A DNA stretch of 64,000 bases from CAAGNP01 sp045595965 (lineage in GTDB: Bacteria; Bacteroidota; Bacteroidia; Bacteroidales; UBA932), in NCBI GenBank assembly GCA_045595965.1, contig JAZOBN010000032.1:1-64000 (forward strand), read 5' to 3'. Numbering within the stretch: the first letter of the stretch is position 1; each line of letters begins with the position of its first letter. Of this stretch, positions 51,258 through 59,623 are shown piece by piece. The notes under the pieces are model-generated. The model searched no databases. It had not been told where the DNA came from and saw only the letters and a list, made by a program, of their open reading frames with translations. The position numbers and the translations under genes were made by a program.

Positions 51258-51287
51258 TAATTTTGTCCCAAATGCACTGCAAATATA
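51258..51287. promoter_or_regulatory. Divergent -7 elements of folP and tmk
   Basis: Plus strand TAATTTTG (51258-51265) faces tmk (ATG 51299); minus strand TATATTTG (51280-51287) faces folP (ATG 51240). The two elements point past each other, so the transcription starts lie inside a region of about 10-15 nt and the promoters overlap. Only -7 motifs are convincing. Confidence 0.5.
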
Positions 51288-51298
51288 ATAATTAAACT

Positions 51299-51976
51299 AT
51301 GCTGATTGTTTTGGAAGGACTTGATGGTGCAGGAAAATCAACTCAAGTCAGAAAATTGAAAGAATATATAGCTTCCAAAGGGAAGCAGTTGAAATATCTC
51401 CACTTCCCCAGATTCGATGCCCCGGTGGTGGGTGAGATGATTGCAAAATTTCTCAGGGGAGATTTTGGGAACATAAATGATGTGGACCCGATGCTGGTAG
51501 CTCTGCTGTATGCAGAGGATAGGAGAGATGCTTCCAAAATGGTGAGAGAATGGCTTGATAATGGTGATGTGGTCCTTTTTGACAGATATGTCTATTCCAA
51601 TATAGCGTTCCAATGTGCAAAGATAGAGGAGGAGGGGAGAGCTCAGGAACTTAGGGAGTGGATTTTCAAGTCAGAATATGAAGATTTCGCAATTCCACGC
51701 CCCGACATAAATATATTCCTCGATGTCCCAATCGGATTTGTCTCTTCTAAACTCTCTGAACAAAGGAGCGGTGATGACAGGGAATATCTCAAAGGGAAAT
51801 CTGATATCCACGAGGCAGATATAACCTTCCAGATGAGGGTGCGCCAGGTGTATCTGGATCAATGCAGCCAGGATGATAAGTTCCTCCGTATCGAGTGTGC
51901 TGATGAGCGGGGGGCAATGCTTCCGGCTGATGATATTTTTGAGAAAATCAAAAAGGAAATTGACAAGGTTCTATGA
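51299..51976 (+). CDS. tmk: Thymidylate kinase
   Basis: Phosphorylates dTMP to dTDP. It is 225 aa, with P-loop VLEGLDGAGKSTQVRKLK, DR(Y/H) motif VVLFDRYVYSNIAFQCAK, and the LID-region segment LSEQRSGDDREYLKGK. The stop overlaps the next start by 4 nt, so the genes are coupled. Confidence 0.95.
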   Translation: MLIVLEGLDGAGKSTQVRKLKEYIASKGKQLKYLHFPRFDAPVVGEMIAKFLRGDFGNINDVDPMLVALLYAEDRRDASKMVREWLDNGDVVLFDRYVYSNIAFQCAKIEEEGRAQELREWIFKSEYEDFAIPRPDINIFLDVPIGFVSSKLSEQRSGDDREYLKGKSDIHEADITFQMRVRQVYLDQCSQDDKFLRIECADERGAMLPADDIFEKIKKEIDKVL

Positions 51977-53193
51977 GATACTTGCTGATATTCTTCAGAC
52001 TGACAGTCGGACTTGTCCTGTTGTTTTCCGGCACATCAAAACTTATCGATCCTGTCGGAACATCTTTGGTTGTTAAAGAGTATCTTGCAGCGATGCATCT
52101 GGGGTTTGTCTCCGGAGCATCTGGGCTTTTCGGAGTTCTCCTATCACTTGTCGAGTTTGTTACAGGACTTGCACTTGTTATGAGAATGAGGATGAAAATT
52201 GCCTCTTCAGTGGCACTTGGTCTCCTCTCTTTCTTTACACTTCTGACCTTTTGGGTGTGGCTCTTCTCCCCTATAGAGGATTGTGGGTGTTTTGGGGAGG
52301 CTATCCACCTTACCAATTTTCAGACTTTCCTCAAAAATATAATCCTACTTATCTTTATTATTCCCATTTTTTTGAAAAAGAATACCTTCAAAAATGTCAT
52401 TGGTGTGGCAGGTGAGTGGGTATTCCTTGGAATTTATGCCCTTTCGATAACAATTTTTACAATTGTCTCATGGCGGACAATGCCCCTGATTGAATTCGGC
52501 GACTTCAGAGTGGGTACAAATATCCATGTGAAAATGATAGAGATGGAGAATGGACAAAAGGAGAGTGGAGAGAATCTGATGTATATTTATGAGAAAGAGG
52601 GGGTGCAGGAGGCATTTGAACTTGAGAATATACCTGACAGTACTTGGACTTTTGTGGATGTCAAGGGGGCAGAGAGGGAACTACCCGTCGAGTCATTCGA
52701 TTTTTCATTGATGGGCAGATCAGGCGATTATATTACAGAGTCTCTTCTCTCCACAACAAAGCCTATGCTGTGGTGCGTCGTATATGATTGGGACAAATAT
52801 ATTTTATCGGACAGGTTTGGGGAGTTGGAAATGCTTTCCAAACAGGTAGAAAATGTGGGTGGTGAATTTTGGGTTATGACGACCCATAATGACGATGGTG
52901 TAGATTATCCCTTCAATATGGCCTATTCTGATTATAAGACCCTCATCTCTCTCCACCGCTCCAATGGAGGGTATATTTATGTGGAGGATGCTATTTTGGT
53001 GAAGAAATGGCCATCAGGGAAGTTCTCTGCGCAGAAGGATCTCCATATTCTTGAGGAGGATCCCGATATGGCAATGGCACATACAAAAATAAAACAACAA
53101 CTGATATATGAGATATCAATTGTTGTTCTATTGTTCTCTATTGCGATAGTCCGTTATATCGCAAAGCTTGTAAGCTCAAGGAGAAAATTATAG
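51973..53193 (+). CDS. BT_3928-type DoxX/MauE-like membrane protein
   Basis: A 406-aa protein. The first about 150 residues are four DoxX-like helices (VGLVLLFSGTSKLIDPVGTS, then LWVWLF-type FWVWLFSPIEDCGCFGEAI with a conserved C-G-C-F-G). A middle helix at about 155-175 precedes a 200-residue outer domain with thioredoxin-like hints (LSTTKPMLWCVVYDWDKYIL, FWVMTTHND), and the chain ends with another helix. Homologues in Bacteroides are named BT_3928 family; a role in quinone or thiol redox is suggested by the DoxX/MauE relation and the CGC motif. Converges on infB with a 6-nt overlap. Confidence 0.8.
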   Translation: MRYLLIFFRLTVGLVLLFSGTSKLIDPVGTSLVVKEYLAAMHLGFVSGASGLFGVLLSLVEFVTGLALVMRMRMKIASSVALGLLSFFTLLTFWVWLFSPIEDCGCFGEAIHLTNFQTFLKNIILLIFIIPIFLKKNTFKNVIGVAGEWVFLGIYALSITIFTIVSWRTMPLIEFGDFRVGTNIHVKMIEMENGQKESGENLMYIYEKEGVQEAFELENIPDSTWTFVDVKGAERELPVESFDFSLMGRSGDYITESLLSTTKPMLWCVVYDWDKYILSDRFGELEMLSKQVENVGGEFWVMTTHNDDGVDYPFNMAYSDYKTLISLHRSNGGYIYVEDAILVKKWPSGKFSAQKDLHILEEDPDMAMAHTKIKQQLIYEISIVVLLFSIAIVRYIAKLVSSRRKL

Positions 53194-56019
53194 TTTTCTC
53201 TTGATCTTGACAATCTCGTATGCTTCAATGACGTCTCCGATCTTGATGTCATTGTACCCATCGATGTTAAGACCGCAGTCATACCCTGATGCAACCTCTT
53301 TAACATCATCTTTGAAGCGCTTGAGTGAGCCAAGGACACCGGTGTATACTACGATACCATCTCTGATGACGCGAACCTGTGCTGTACGGAGAAGTTTACC
53401 CTCTTTAACCATACATCCGGCAATTGTGCCGACTTTCGATATCTTGAATGTTTCGCGAACCTCTGCTGTTGCAGTGACCTCCTCTTTCTCTTCAGGTGCA
53501 AGCATACCTTCGATACCGCTCTTCACTTCGTTTATCGCATCGTAGATGATAGAGTAAAGTCTGATATCGATACCCTCTTTCTCGGCAAGTTTCCTTGCAC
53601 CGCCGGTAGGACGTACCTGGAAACCGATGATGATGGCGTTTGAAGCAACGGCAAGCAATACGTCAGATTCAGAGATTGCACCTACTGCCTTGTGGATTAC
53701 ATTGACGTGAATCTCTTCAGTTGACAACTTGATCAATGAGTCAGATAGAGCCTCGATTGAGCCATCCACGTCACCTTTGACAATAATATTCAACTCCTGG
53801 AAGTTTCCGATAGCGATACGGCGTCCGATCTCTTCCAAAGTGATATGTTTCTGAGTTCTGAGACCTTGGATACGTAGAAGCTGTTCTCTCTTGTTCGCAA
53901 GATCTTTTGCCTCTTTCTCATCTTCCATCACATTGAATATCTCACCTGCTGTAGGTGCTCCATTCAAACCGAGAACAGATACAGGGGTAGATGGTCCGGC
54001 CTCTGTGATCTTTTGTCCTCTCTCATTGAACATCGCTTTGATTTTGCCGCAGTAGCTTCCGCTGAGCATTACATCTCCGGTGTGAAGGGTACCCGATTGG
54101 ACCATAATGGTTGCGAGGTATCCACGCCCTTTGTCTAATGATGACTCAATGACAGAGCCTTTTGCCCTCTTGTTGGGGTTTGCTTTGAGTTCAAGCAAAT
54201 CTGCTTCAAGGAGAACTTTGTCAAGCAGAAGGTCAACGTTGAGTCCTTGTTTTGCAGAGATCTCCTGACATTGGTATTTTCCACCCCAATCCTCAACAAG
54301 AATATTCATATTGGCAAGTTGTTCTCTGATTTTGTCGGGATATGCACCTGGCTTGTCAATTTTGTTTATGGCAAAAATCATAGGTACACCGGCAGCCTGT
54401 GCGTGGTTGATAGCCTCAACAGTTTGGGGCATAATGGCGTCATCGGCTGCGATGATAATGATTACAAGGTCGGTAATTTTTGCACCTCTTGCACGCATCG
54501 CTGTAAACGCTTCGTGGCCAGGGGTGTCAAGGAATGCGATACGGCGACCGTTAGGTAAGGTTACGTTGTATGCTCCGATGTGCTGGGTAATACCACCCGC
54601 TTCACCTGCGATTACATTTGATTTGCGAATGTAGTCCAGCAAGGATGTCTTACCGTGGTCAACGTGACCCATAACGGTAATAATAGGTGGTCTTTCTACA
54701 AGATCCTCTTCTCTATCCTCTTCCTCCTGGATTGCCTCTTTGATCTCTGCAGTTACAAATTCGATCTTATAACCAAACTCTTCTGCGACAAGAACCAATG
54801 CCTCAGCATCAAGTCTCTGGTTGATTGATACCATAAGACCAAGATTCATACAAGCACCGATCACTTTGGTCACAGGTGTGTTGTTCATCATGATAGCCAA
54901 CTCGTTCACGGTCACGAACTCAGTCACCTGAAGAACATTGCTGGTCAACTCTCTCTGAAGATTCTCTTCCTGTTGTTTTTGGGTGAAAAGTTCCCTTTTC
55001 TCTCTTCTGTGTTTAGAACCTTTGGTCTTACCTTTCTCCTCGGTCATTCTTGCGTAGGTCTCTTTGATCTGCTTCTGGATAGCATCTTCATCGATCTCTA
55101 CATGAACAGGTTTGAATTTCTCCTTCTTATTCTTGTTGTTTTTGTGTTGCTGTTGGGAAATCTGGCCATTGCCAGGGGCACCATGATTAGGTTTCTGTCC
55201 CTGATGCTGTGGCTTGTTCTCACCTTTTTTCACCTCTTTGGTGAAGTCAACTTTCTCTTTGTGACCTTTGATCCTTGCCCTTTTTCCGCCGTTGTTCTCT
55301 TCACGGCTGGGCTTTTGAGGAGCGGCAGGTTTCTTAGGTATGTCAATAATCATAGTACCTACAACCTTGGGTCTGTTGAGAACTTCAACTTTGATTGGAA
55401 TGTGCAAAGGATCCTCCACTTGGGGTTGTGCTGCCTCTTTTTTCTCTTCTGCTTTTGGTGCAGGTGCTGGCGCAGGTGCAGGTGCAGGAGTCTCTGCCGG
55501 CTTGGGAGTAGGAGCTGGCTGAGGCTTGGATTCTTTTCCCTTTGGTTCCAAATCTATTTTTCCGACCACTTTGAATGGGCTCTTTACAGCGTTCTTTACC
55601 TCATCTACAGGTTGTTGTAGTACAGGCTCTTCTTTTTTCTGCTCGATAACAGGTGCCGGAGCTGGTTTTACCTCCTCTTTTACCACAGGAGCAGGCTCTG
55701 GAACAGGTATAACGGGAGTTTTTGCAGTAGTATTGCTCTTGATAAGCACCTCCTGTACCATCTCCTCTTCCTGAGTCTCTTTTGCAGACTCTTTTTCAGT
55801 GATCTCTTTAATTTTGATCGCTACCTTTTTGGAGAGTTCTTTGAGTTTCTGTTCGTTGCCAAACTCGTTCGCTACCTTGTCGTAAGCGTCTGCGCTGATT
55901 TTGGCGTTAAGGCTTGCCTCTATGTCAATACCCTGTTTTGTCAGAAATTCCACAAGGGTCCCCAAACCGATGTTGAAATCCTTCAATACTTTGTTTATTC
56001 TTACTTCTTTTCCCGTCAT
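53188..56019 (-). CDS. infB: Translation initiation factor IF-2
   Basis: The initiator-tRNA delivering GTPase, 943 aa. An N-terminal IF2_N segment (VRINKVLKDFNIGLGTLVEF) is followed by a very long low-complexity linker rich in Pro, Ala, Lys and Glu with AP repeats (PAPAPAPAPAPK), then the conserved core: IITVMGHVDHGKTSLLDYIR (G1), NAVDDAI-type IIAADDAIMPQTVEAINHA, AINKIDKP (G4) and C-terminal domains. Terminal gene of the rimP-nusA-infB block, 27 nt after nusA. A Bacteroidota IF-2 with this layout is usual; the linker is long. Confidence 0.97.
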   Translation of the reverse strand: MTGKEVRINKVLKDFNIGLGTLVEFLTKQGIDIEASLNAKISADAYDKVANEFGNEQKLKELSKKVAIKIKEITEKESAKETQEEEMVQEVLIKSNTTAKTPVIPVPEPAPVVKEEVKPAPAPVIEQKKEEPVLQQPVDEVKNAVKSPFKVVGKIDLEPKGKESKPQPAPTPKPAETPAPAPAPAPAPKAEEKKEAAQPQVEDPLHIPIKVEVLNRPKVVGTMIIDIPKKPAAPQKPSREENNGGKRARIKGHKEKVDFTKEVKKGENKPQHQGQKPNHGAPGNGQISQQQHKNNKNKKEKFKPVHVEIDEDAIQKQIKETYARMTEEKGKTKGSKHRREKRELFTQKQQEENLQRELTSNVLQVTEFVTVNELAIMMNNTPVTKVIGACMNLGLMVSINQRLDAEALVLVAEEFGYKIEFVTAEIKEAIQEEEDREEDLVERPPIITVMGHVDHGKTSLLDYIRKSNVIAGEAGGITQHIGAYNVTLPNGRRIAFLDTPGHEAFTAMRARGAKITDLVIIIIAADDAIMPQTVEAINHAQAAGVPMIFAINKIDKPGAYPDKIREQLANMNILVEDWGGKYQCQEISAKQGLNVDLLLDKVLLEADLLELKANPNKRAKGSVIESSLDKGRGYLATIMVQSGTLHTGDVMLSGSYCGKIKAMFNERGQKITEAGPSTPVSVLGLNGAPTAGEIFNVMEDEKEAKDLANKREQLLRIQGLRTQKHITLEEIGRRIAIGNFQELNIIVKGDVDGSIEALSDSLIKLSTEEIHVNVIHKAVGAISESDVLLAVASNAIIIGFQVRPTGGARKLAEKEGIDIRLYSIIYDAINEVKSGIEGMLAPEEKEEVTATAEVRETFKISKVGTIAGCMVKEGKLLRTAQVRVIRDGIVVYTGVLGSLKRFKDDVKEVASGYDCGLNIDGYNDIKIGDVIEAYEIVKIKRKL

Positions 56020-56046
56020 ATATTTCCTCCCTAAATATTAAGTTAA

Positions 56047-57276
56047 TTATTCAAATTCCGCGCGAAGCACTCTTTGTACTTCAATAACTGTCTCCTCTTC
56101 AAGGTCTGCTCTCTTGACAATTTCTGCCACAGGCAGAGCAAGGACACTTTTTGCAGTGTCACAACCTATTGCTTTGAGGGCATCGATGATCCATTGGTCG
56201 ATTTCATCGTTGAATTCGGACAACATTACATCCTCTTCATCTTCATCAATCTCTCTGAATACGTCGATTTCATAACCGGCAAGTTCACCGGCAAGTTTGA
56301 TGTTGCTTCCACCTTTACCGATAGCCAGAGAAACTTCGGATGGTTTCAAATAAACGCCAATGCTCTTCTCCTCTTCGTTGATCTTGATAGATGAGATTTT
56401 AGCAGGGCTCAATGCTCTTTGGATAAGGAGCTGGGTATTTGAAGTCCAGTTGATGATATCTATATTCTCATTTCTCAACTCACGAACGATTCCGTGGATA
56501 CGTGAACCTTTTACACCTACACATGCTCCTACAGGGTCAATTCTTTCGTCATACGACTCGACTGCCACTTTTGCCCTTTCGCCAGGTTTTCTTACAACCT
56601 TCTTGATGGTGATCAAACCGTCATAAATCTCAGGAACTTCCTGCTCGAAAAGTCTTTCAAGGAAAGTCGGTGATGTACGCGAAAGGGTGATGATAGGGGT
56701 GTTGTTTCTCATCTCCACATTTGAGATGACAGCCTTGATAGTATCCCCTTTTCGGAAGAAATCAGAGGGTATTTGTTCGGTTTTGGGGAGAATAAGTTCG
56801 TTACTCTCTTCATCCATAACCAATACCTCTTTTTTCCATACCTGATAAACTTCACCACTGAAAATTTCACCGATTTTGTCACGGTATTTGTTGTAAAGGT
56901 TGGCCTTCTCTATATCCATGATGCGGCCTGAAAGATTTTGGCGGAGGTTCAAGATTCCTCTGCGTCCGAAATCTGAAAGTTTGATCTCTTCTGAAAATTC
57001 TTCACCAACTTCATAACTGTCATCAATTTTGTGAACATCTTCAAGAGAAATTTCGGTGTTAGGATCCTCCACTTCTTCCACAACGGTCCTGTTTCTCCAG
57101 ATGACAAAGTCACCCTTGTCAATATTGATGACAATTTCAAAATTGTCGGCAGAACCATACATCCTTGCAAGCTGGGTGCGGAAAATGTCTTCCAAAACAC
57201 TCATCATAGTAGGTCTGTCGATGTGCTTGAGTTCCTTAAACTCAGCAAATGTGTTAATTAGGTTAATACCTTCCAT
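56047..57276 (-). CDS. nusA: Transcription termination/antitermination factor NusA
   Basis: A 409-aa NusA: N-terminal RNA-polymerase binding domain (about 1-125), S1 domain (about 135-200; GEIFSGEVYQVWKKEVLVMD), two KH domains (VGACVGVKGSRIHGIVREL; VSLAIGKGGSNIKLAGELA) and a final helix-hairpin-helix (IDALKAIGCDTAKSVLAL). E. coli NusA has two longer C-terminal acidic repeats, absent here, as usual in Bacteroidota. It lies 8 nt after a truncated rimP. Confidence 0.96.
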   Translation of the reverse strand: MEGINLINTFAEFKELKHIDRPTMMSVLEDIFRTQLARMYGSADNFEIVINIDKGDFVIWRNRTVVEEVEDPNTEISLEDVHKIDDSYEVGEEFSEEIKLSDFGRRGILNLRQNLSGRIMDIEKANLYNKYRDKIGEIFSGEVYQVWKKEVLVMDEESNELILPKTEQIPSDFFRKGDTIKAVISNVEMRNNTPIITLSRTSPTFLERLFEQEVPEIYDGLITIKKVVRKPGERAKVAVESYDERIDPVGACVGVKGSRIHGIVRELRNENIDIINWTSNTQLLIQRALSPAKISSIKINEEEKSIGVYLKPSEVSLAIGKGGSNIKLAGELAGYEIDVFREIDEDEEDVMLSEFNDEIDQWIIDALKAIGCDTAKSVLALPVAEIVKRADLEEETVIEVQRVLRAEFE

Positions 57277-57284
57277 TTTTGTTA

Positions 57285-57533
57285 TTATTCGTTAATGTTT
57301 TTCTCTTTTCCTGCTGAACTCACCATCAATGAGAAATCTTCCTTGTCCCTGTCGAGTCCACCTTCAATAAATCTGCTCAAAGCGACACAGTCGTCGATGG
57401 TGACCGCTCTGCCCGGGGCGTCGAAGAAAACTTTGATGTTGTTTGCCTTGTTTACCTTGACCTCTACAAGTTCAAGGTTGTTATCTGTCATGTATTGAGA
57501 TACTAAGTTCTCTATGGTGCTTTTTTCAATCAT
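57285..57533 (-). CDS. rimP: RimP-like ribosome maturation factor, N-terminal domain only
   Basis: An 82-aa protein (ATG 57533). It aligns with the N-terminal alpha/beta domain of RimP: NLVSQYMTDNNLELVEVKVN, NNIKVFFDAPGRAVTIDDCV, ALSRFIEGGLDRDKEDFSLM. It ends with VSSAGKEKNINE exactly where typical RimP continues into its Sm-like C-terminal domain (normal length about 150 aa). NusA starts 8 nt after the stop, so the missing domain cannot lie downstream in another frame. The gene has a full promoter and the usual operon position, so it is most likely a natural short form. Confidence 0.85.
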   Translation of the reverse strand: MIEKSTIENLVSQYMTDNNLELVEVKVNKANNIKVFFDAPGRAVTIDDCVALSRFIEGGLDRDKEDFSLMVSSAGKEKNINE

Positions 57534-57562
57534 ATCTGTGTTGGATTTCGGGTAATAAATAA

Positions 57563-57578
57563 GGGGACTGCCGTCCCC
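57563..57578 (-). promoter_or_regulatory. Hairpin in the leader of the rimP-nusA-infB operon
   Basis: GGGGAC (57563-57568) and GTCCCC (57573-57578), loop TGCC, then on the minus strand TTATTTATTACCC. It lies between the promoter (57606-57636) and the rimP ATG (57533). It may be a weak attenuator or an mRNA-stabilising element. Confidence 0.5.
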
Positions 57579-57605
57579 CATATCCTCTTTCCCGTTTTAC
57601 GGTTG

Positions 57606-57636
57606 CAAAAATAGGTATTAAATATCGGAAACACAA
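57606..57636 (-). promoter_or_regulatory. Promoter of the rimP-nusA-infB operon
   Basis: Minus strand TTG (57634-57636), exactly 20 nt, TATTTTTG (57606-57613). Leader to the rimP ATG about 65-70 nt. The divergent lpxD has only a one-mismatch TATCTTCG at 57648-57655. Confidence 0.82.
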
Positions 57637-57676
57637 AAAAATCTGCGTATCTTCGCAATAAATATAAAATGGAGTT

Positions 57677-58678
57677 ATGGAAGTAACAGCGAGAGAGATA
57701 GCGGATTATGTACACGGAGAGGTAATAGGGGATGAAAATGTGAAGGTCACCTCTGTTGCAAAGATTGAAAGTGGCAAGCCGGGGTCGATATGTTTTCTGG
57801 CAAATCCCAAGTATGAACACTATCTATACACATGCAAGGCAAGTGTCATTTTAATAAATAAATCATTTGAACCTAAAGAGGAGGTTTCGGCAACTCTAAT
57901 CAAGGTGGAGAATGCGTATGAGGCGGTGGCATCTCTGCTTGATATGCTCAACAGCATGAAGTCGAAGAACCGTTGTGCGAGGCTGAAAAGTGTGTTCAAT
58001 TTCTATAGTGCCGCACTCTCTTCAAAAATCGGAAGAGGTACCTATGTCGGACAATACTGCTATATCGGAAAAAAATCGAGGATAGGGAAAGGGTGCTATA
58101 TTTACCCTCAGGTCTATATCGGTAAAGGGGTGACCATTGGGGATGGCGTCGTCCTGTACCCGGGTGTGAGAATATATGACGGTTGCAAGATAGGGAACAA
58201 CTGTATCATTCATGCAAATGCTGTGATCGGTTCTGACGGATTCGGATTTGCCCCTACGGCAGACGGCTCCTACAAGAAAATACCACAGACAGGTATTGTT
58301 ATAGTGGAGGATAATTGTGAGATAGGGGCCAATACCGTAGTCGATCGGGCGACTATGGGGGCAACAATCATCGGCAAAGGGGTAAAACTTGACAATCTTA
58401 TCCAGATAGCACACAATGTGGTGATTGGAGAGAATACAGTAATGGCTGCACAATCAGGTGTTGCAGGCTCTACCAAGCTGGGTAAAAATTGTATGGTGGG
58501 TGGCCAGGCAGGGATATCAGGGCATCTCACAATTGCAGACAAGACAAGTTTTGGAGCACAATCCGGAATGTTGAGCAATGTCAAGGAGAGTGGAAAAGCA
58601 TTTATGGGGACACCCGCATTTGAATATAGGGATTTCTTGAAAGCATACGCAATTTTTAAGAATTCTCATAAAAAGTAG
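57677..58678 (+). CDS. lpxD: UDP-3-O-(3-hydroxyacyl)glucosamine N-acyltransferase
   Basis: Third step of lipid A synthesis. It is 333 aa. The N-terminal uridine-binding domain (about 1-100) precedes a left-handed beta-helix of hexapeptide repeats (IGKKSRIGKGCYIYPQVYIG, GCKIGNNCIIHANAVIGS), with the catalytic His region LIQIAHNVVIGENTVM and a C-terminal helical tail. First of the lpxD-lpxC-lpxA block; lpxC follows 14 nt after its stop. Confidence 0.96.
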   Translation: MEVTAREIADYVHGEVIGDENVKVTSVAKIESGKPGSICFLANPKYEHYLYTCKASVILINKSFEPKEEVSATLIKVENAYEAVASLLDMLNSMKSKNRCARLKSVFNFYSAALSSKIGRGTYVGQYCYIGKKSRIGKGCYIYPQVYIGKGVTIGDGVVLYPGVRIYDGCKIGNNCIIHANAVIGSDGFGFAPTADGSYKKIPQTGIVIVEDNCEIGANTVVDRATMGATIIGKGVKLDNLIQIAHNVVIGENTVMAAQSGVAGSTKLGKNCMVGGQAGISGHLTIADKTSFGAQSGMLSNVKESGKAFMGTPAFEYRDFLKAYAIFKNSHKK

Positions 58679-58686
58679 TATATTTG
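58679..58686 (+). promoter_or_regulatory. Candidate internal -7 element just before lpxC
   Basis: TATATTTG, overlapping the lpxD stop, 6 nt ahead of ATG 58693 and 15 nt ahead of ATG 58702. If active, the transcript is almost leaderless. No TTG -33. Confidence 0.4.
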
Positions 58687-58692
58687 CCGATT

Positions 58693-59622
58693 ATGATTCA
58701 AATGCAGAAGACATTAAAGAGAAGTTATACATTCGAAGGGAAAGGGCTACATTCAGGCCTCTTTGTCAGCATGACAATCTCTCCTGCACCAGTCAATACA
58801 GGGATTATTTTCGTAAGAAAGGATATTGGTGATGATGCCCAGGTGGCTGCTATATCCGATTATGTCACCCATACACAGCGCGGAACGACATTGGAGAACG
58901 GGGAGGTAAAGGTCTCGACAATTGAACATATCCTCTCGACATTCATCGGTCTTGGCGTAGATAATGCATATATATATCTTACCTCGTTTGAAGCCCCCAT
59001 CATGGATGGCAGCGCAAAGCCTTTTGTAGAGGCGATTCTCCCTGACGGACTTCAGGAGCAGGGTGAACCGGTAAAATATTTCAAGGTAAAAGAGGAGATC
59101 AGCTATAAGGATCCAAATACCGGATCAGAGCTGATTATCATGCCTGATGATGATTACAAAATTGATCTTACAATAGATTACAACTCAAAAGTTCTCGGAG
59201 TCCAGACTGCCCACTACTCTTCAGAAAGTACAGACTACGCTGCAGAAATTGCTTCGTGCCGCACATTTGTCTTCTTTCACGAGCTTGAATTGCTTTTGAA
59301 ACACAACCTTATCAAAGGGGGTGACCTTGAAAATGCAATTGTGATAGCGGAGCATCCGGTGGATCAGCAGGAGCTGGACAAGATGGCTGCACTGTTCAAT
59401 GTGACAAGTGTGAAAAGGGTACCGGAAGGGTATCTGAACAATATATCGTTAAGATTTCCTAATGAATGTGCAAGACATAAACTCCTCGATGTGATTGGAG
59501 ATTTTGCCCTTATCGGGTACAGAATCAAAGGGAGGGTCATTGCCAACAAATCGGGACACCAGATTAATACACAAATGGCAAAGATTTTGAGAGAAGCTGC
59601 CAGAAAAGAGTTTAATGAATAA
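58693..59622 (+). CDS. lpxC: UDP-3-O-acyl-GlcNAc deacetylase, not fused to FabZ
   Basis: The committed step of lipid A synthesis. About 309 aa from ATG 58693 (58702 also possible). The catalytic EH in STIEHILSTFIGLGVDNAYI, HKLLDVIGDFALIG (zinc His and Asp), and the late catalytic His in NKSGHQINTQM are intact. Typical Bacteroides LpxC proteins continue about 150 aa into a FabZ dehydratase domain. Here the chain stops after ILREAARKEFNE, and lpxA begins 1 nt later. So the enzyme is the stand-alone LpxC form. Confidence 0.95.
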   Translation: MIQMQKTLKRSYTFEGKGLHSGLFVSMTISPAPVNTGIIFVRKDIGDDAQVAAISDYVTHTQRGTTLENGEVKVSTIEHILSTFIGLGVDNAYIYLTSFEAPIMDGSAKPFVEAILPDGLQEQGEPVKYFKVKEEISYKDPNTGSELIIMPDDDYKIDLTIDYNSKVLGVQTAHYSSESTDYAAEIASCRTFVFFHELELLLKHNLIKGGDLENAIVIAEHPVDQQELDKMAALFNVTSVKRVPEGYLNNISLRFPNECARHKLLDVIGDFALIGYRIKGRVIANKSGHQINTQMAKILREAARKEFNE

Positions 59623-59623
59623 T

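Noticed and set aside
54973..55620. Open frame of 215 codons on the plus strand inside infB
   Set aside because: It covers the low-complexity linker of IF-2; its Leu/Phe-rich product is what antisense of Pro/Glu/Lys-rich codons gives.
57285..57533. Frameshift explanation for short RimP
   Set aside because: nusA starts 8 nt after the stop and the other frames hold no RimP C-terminal residues, so there is no room for the domain.
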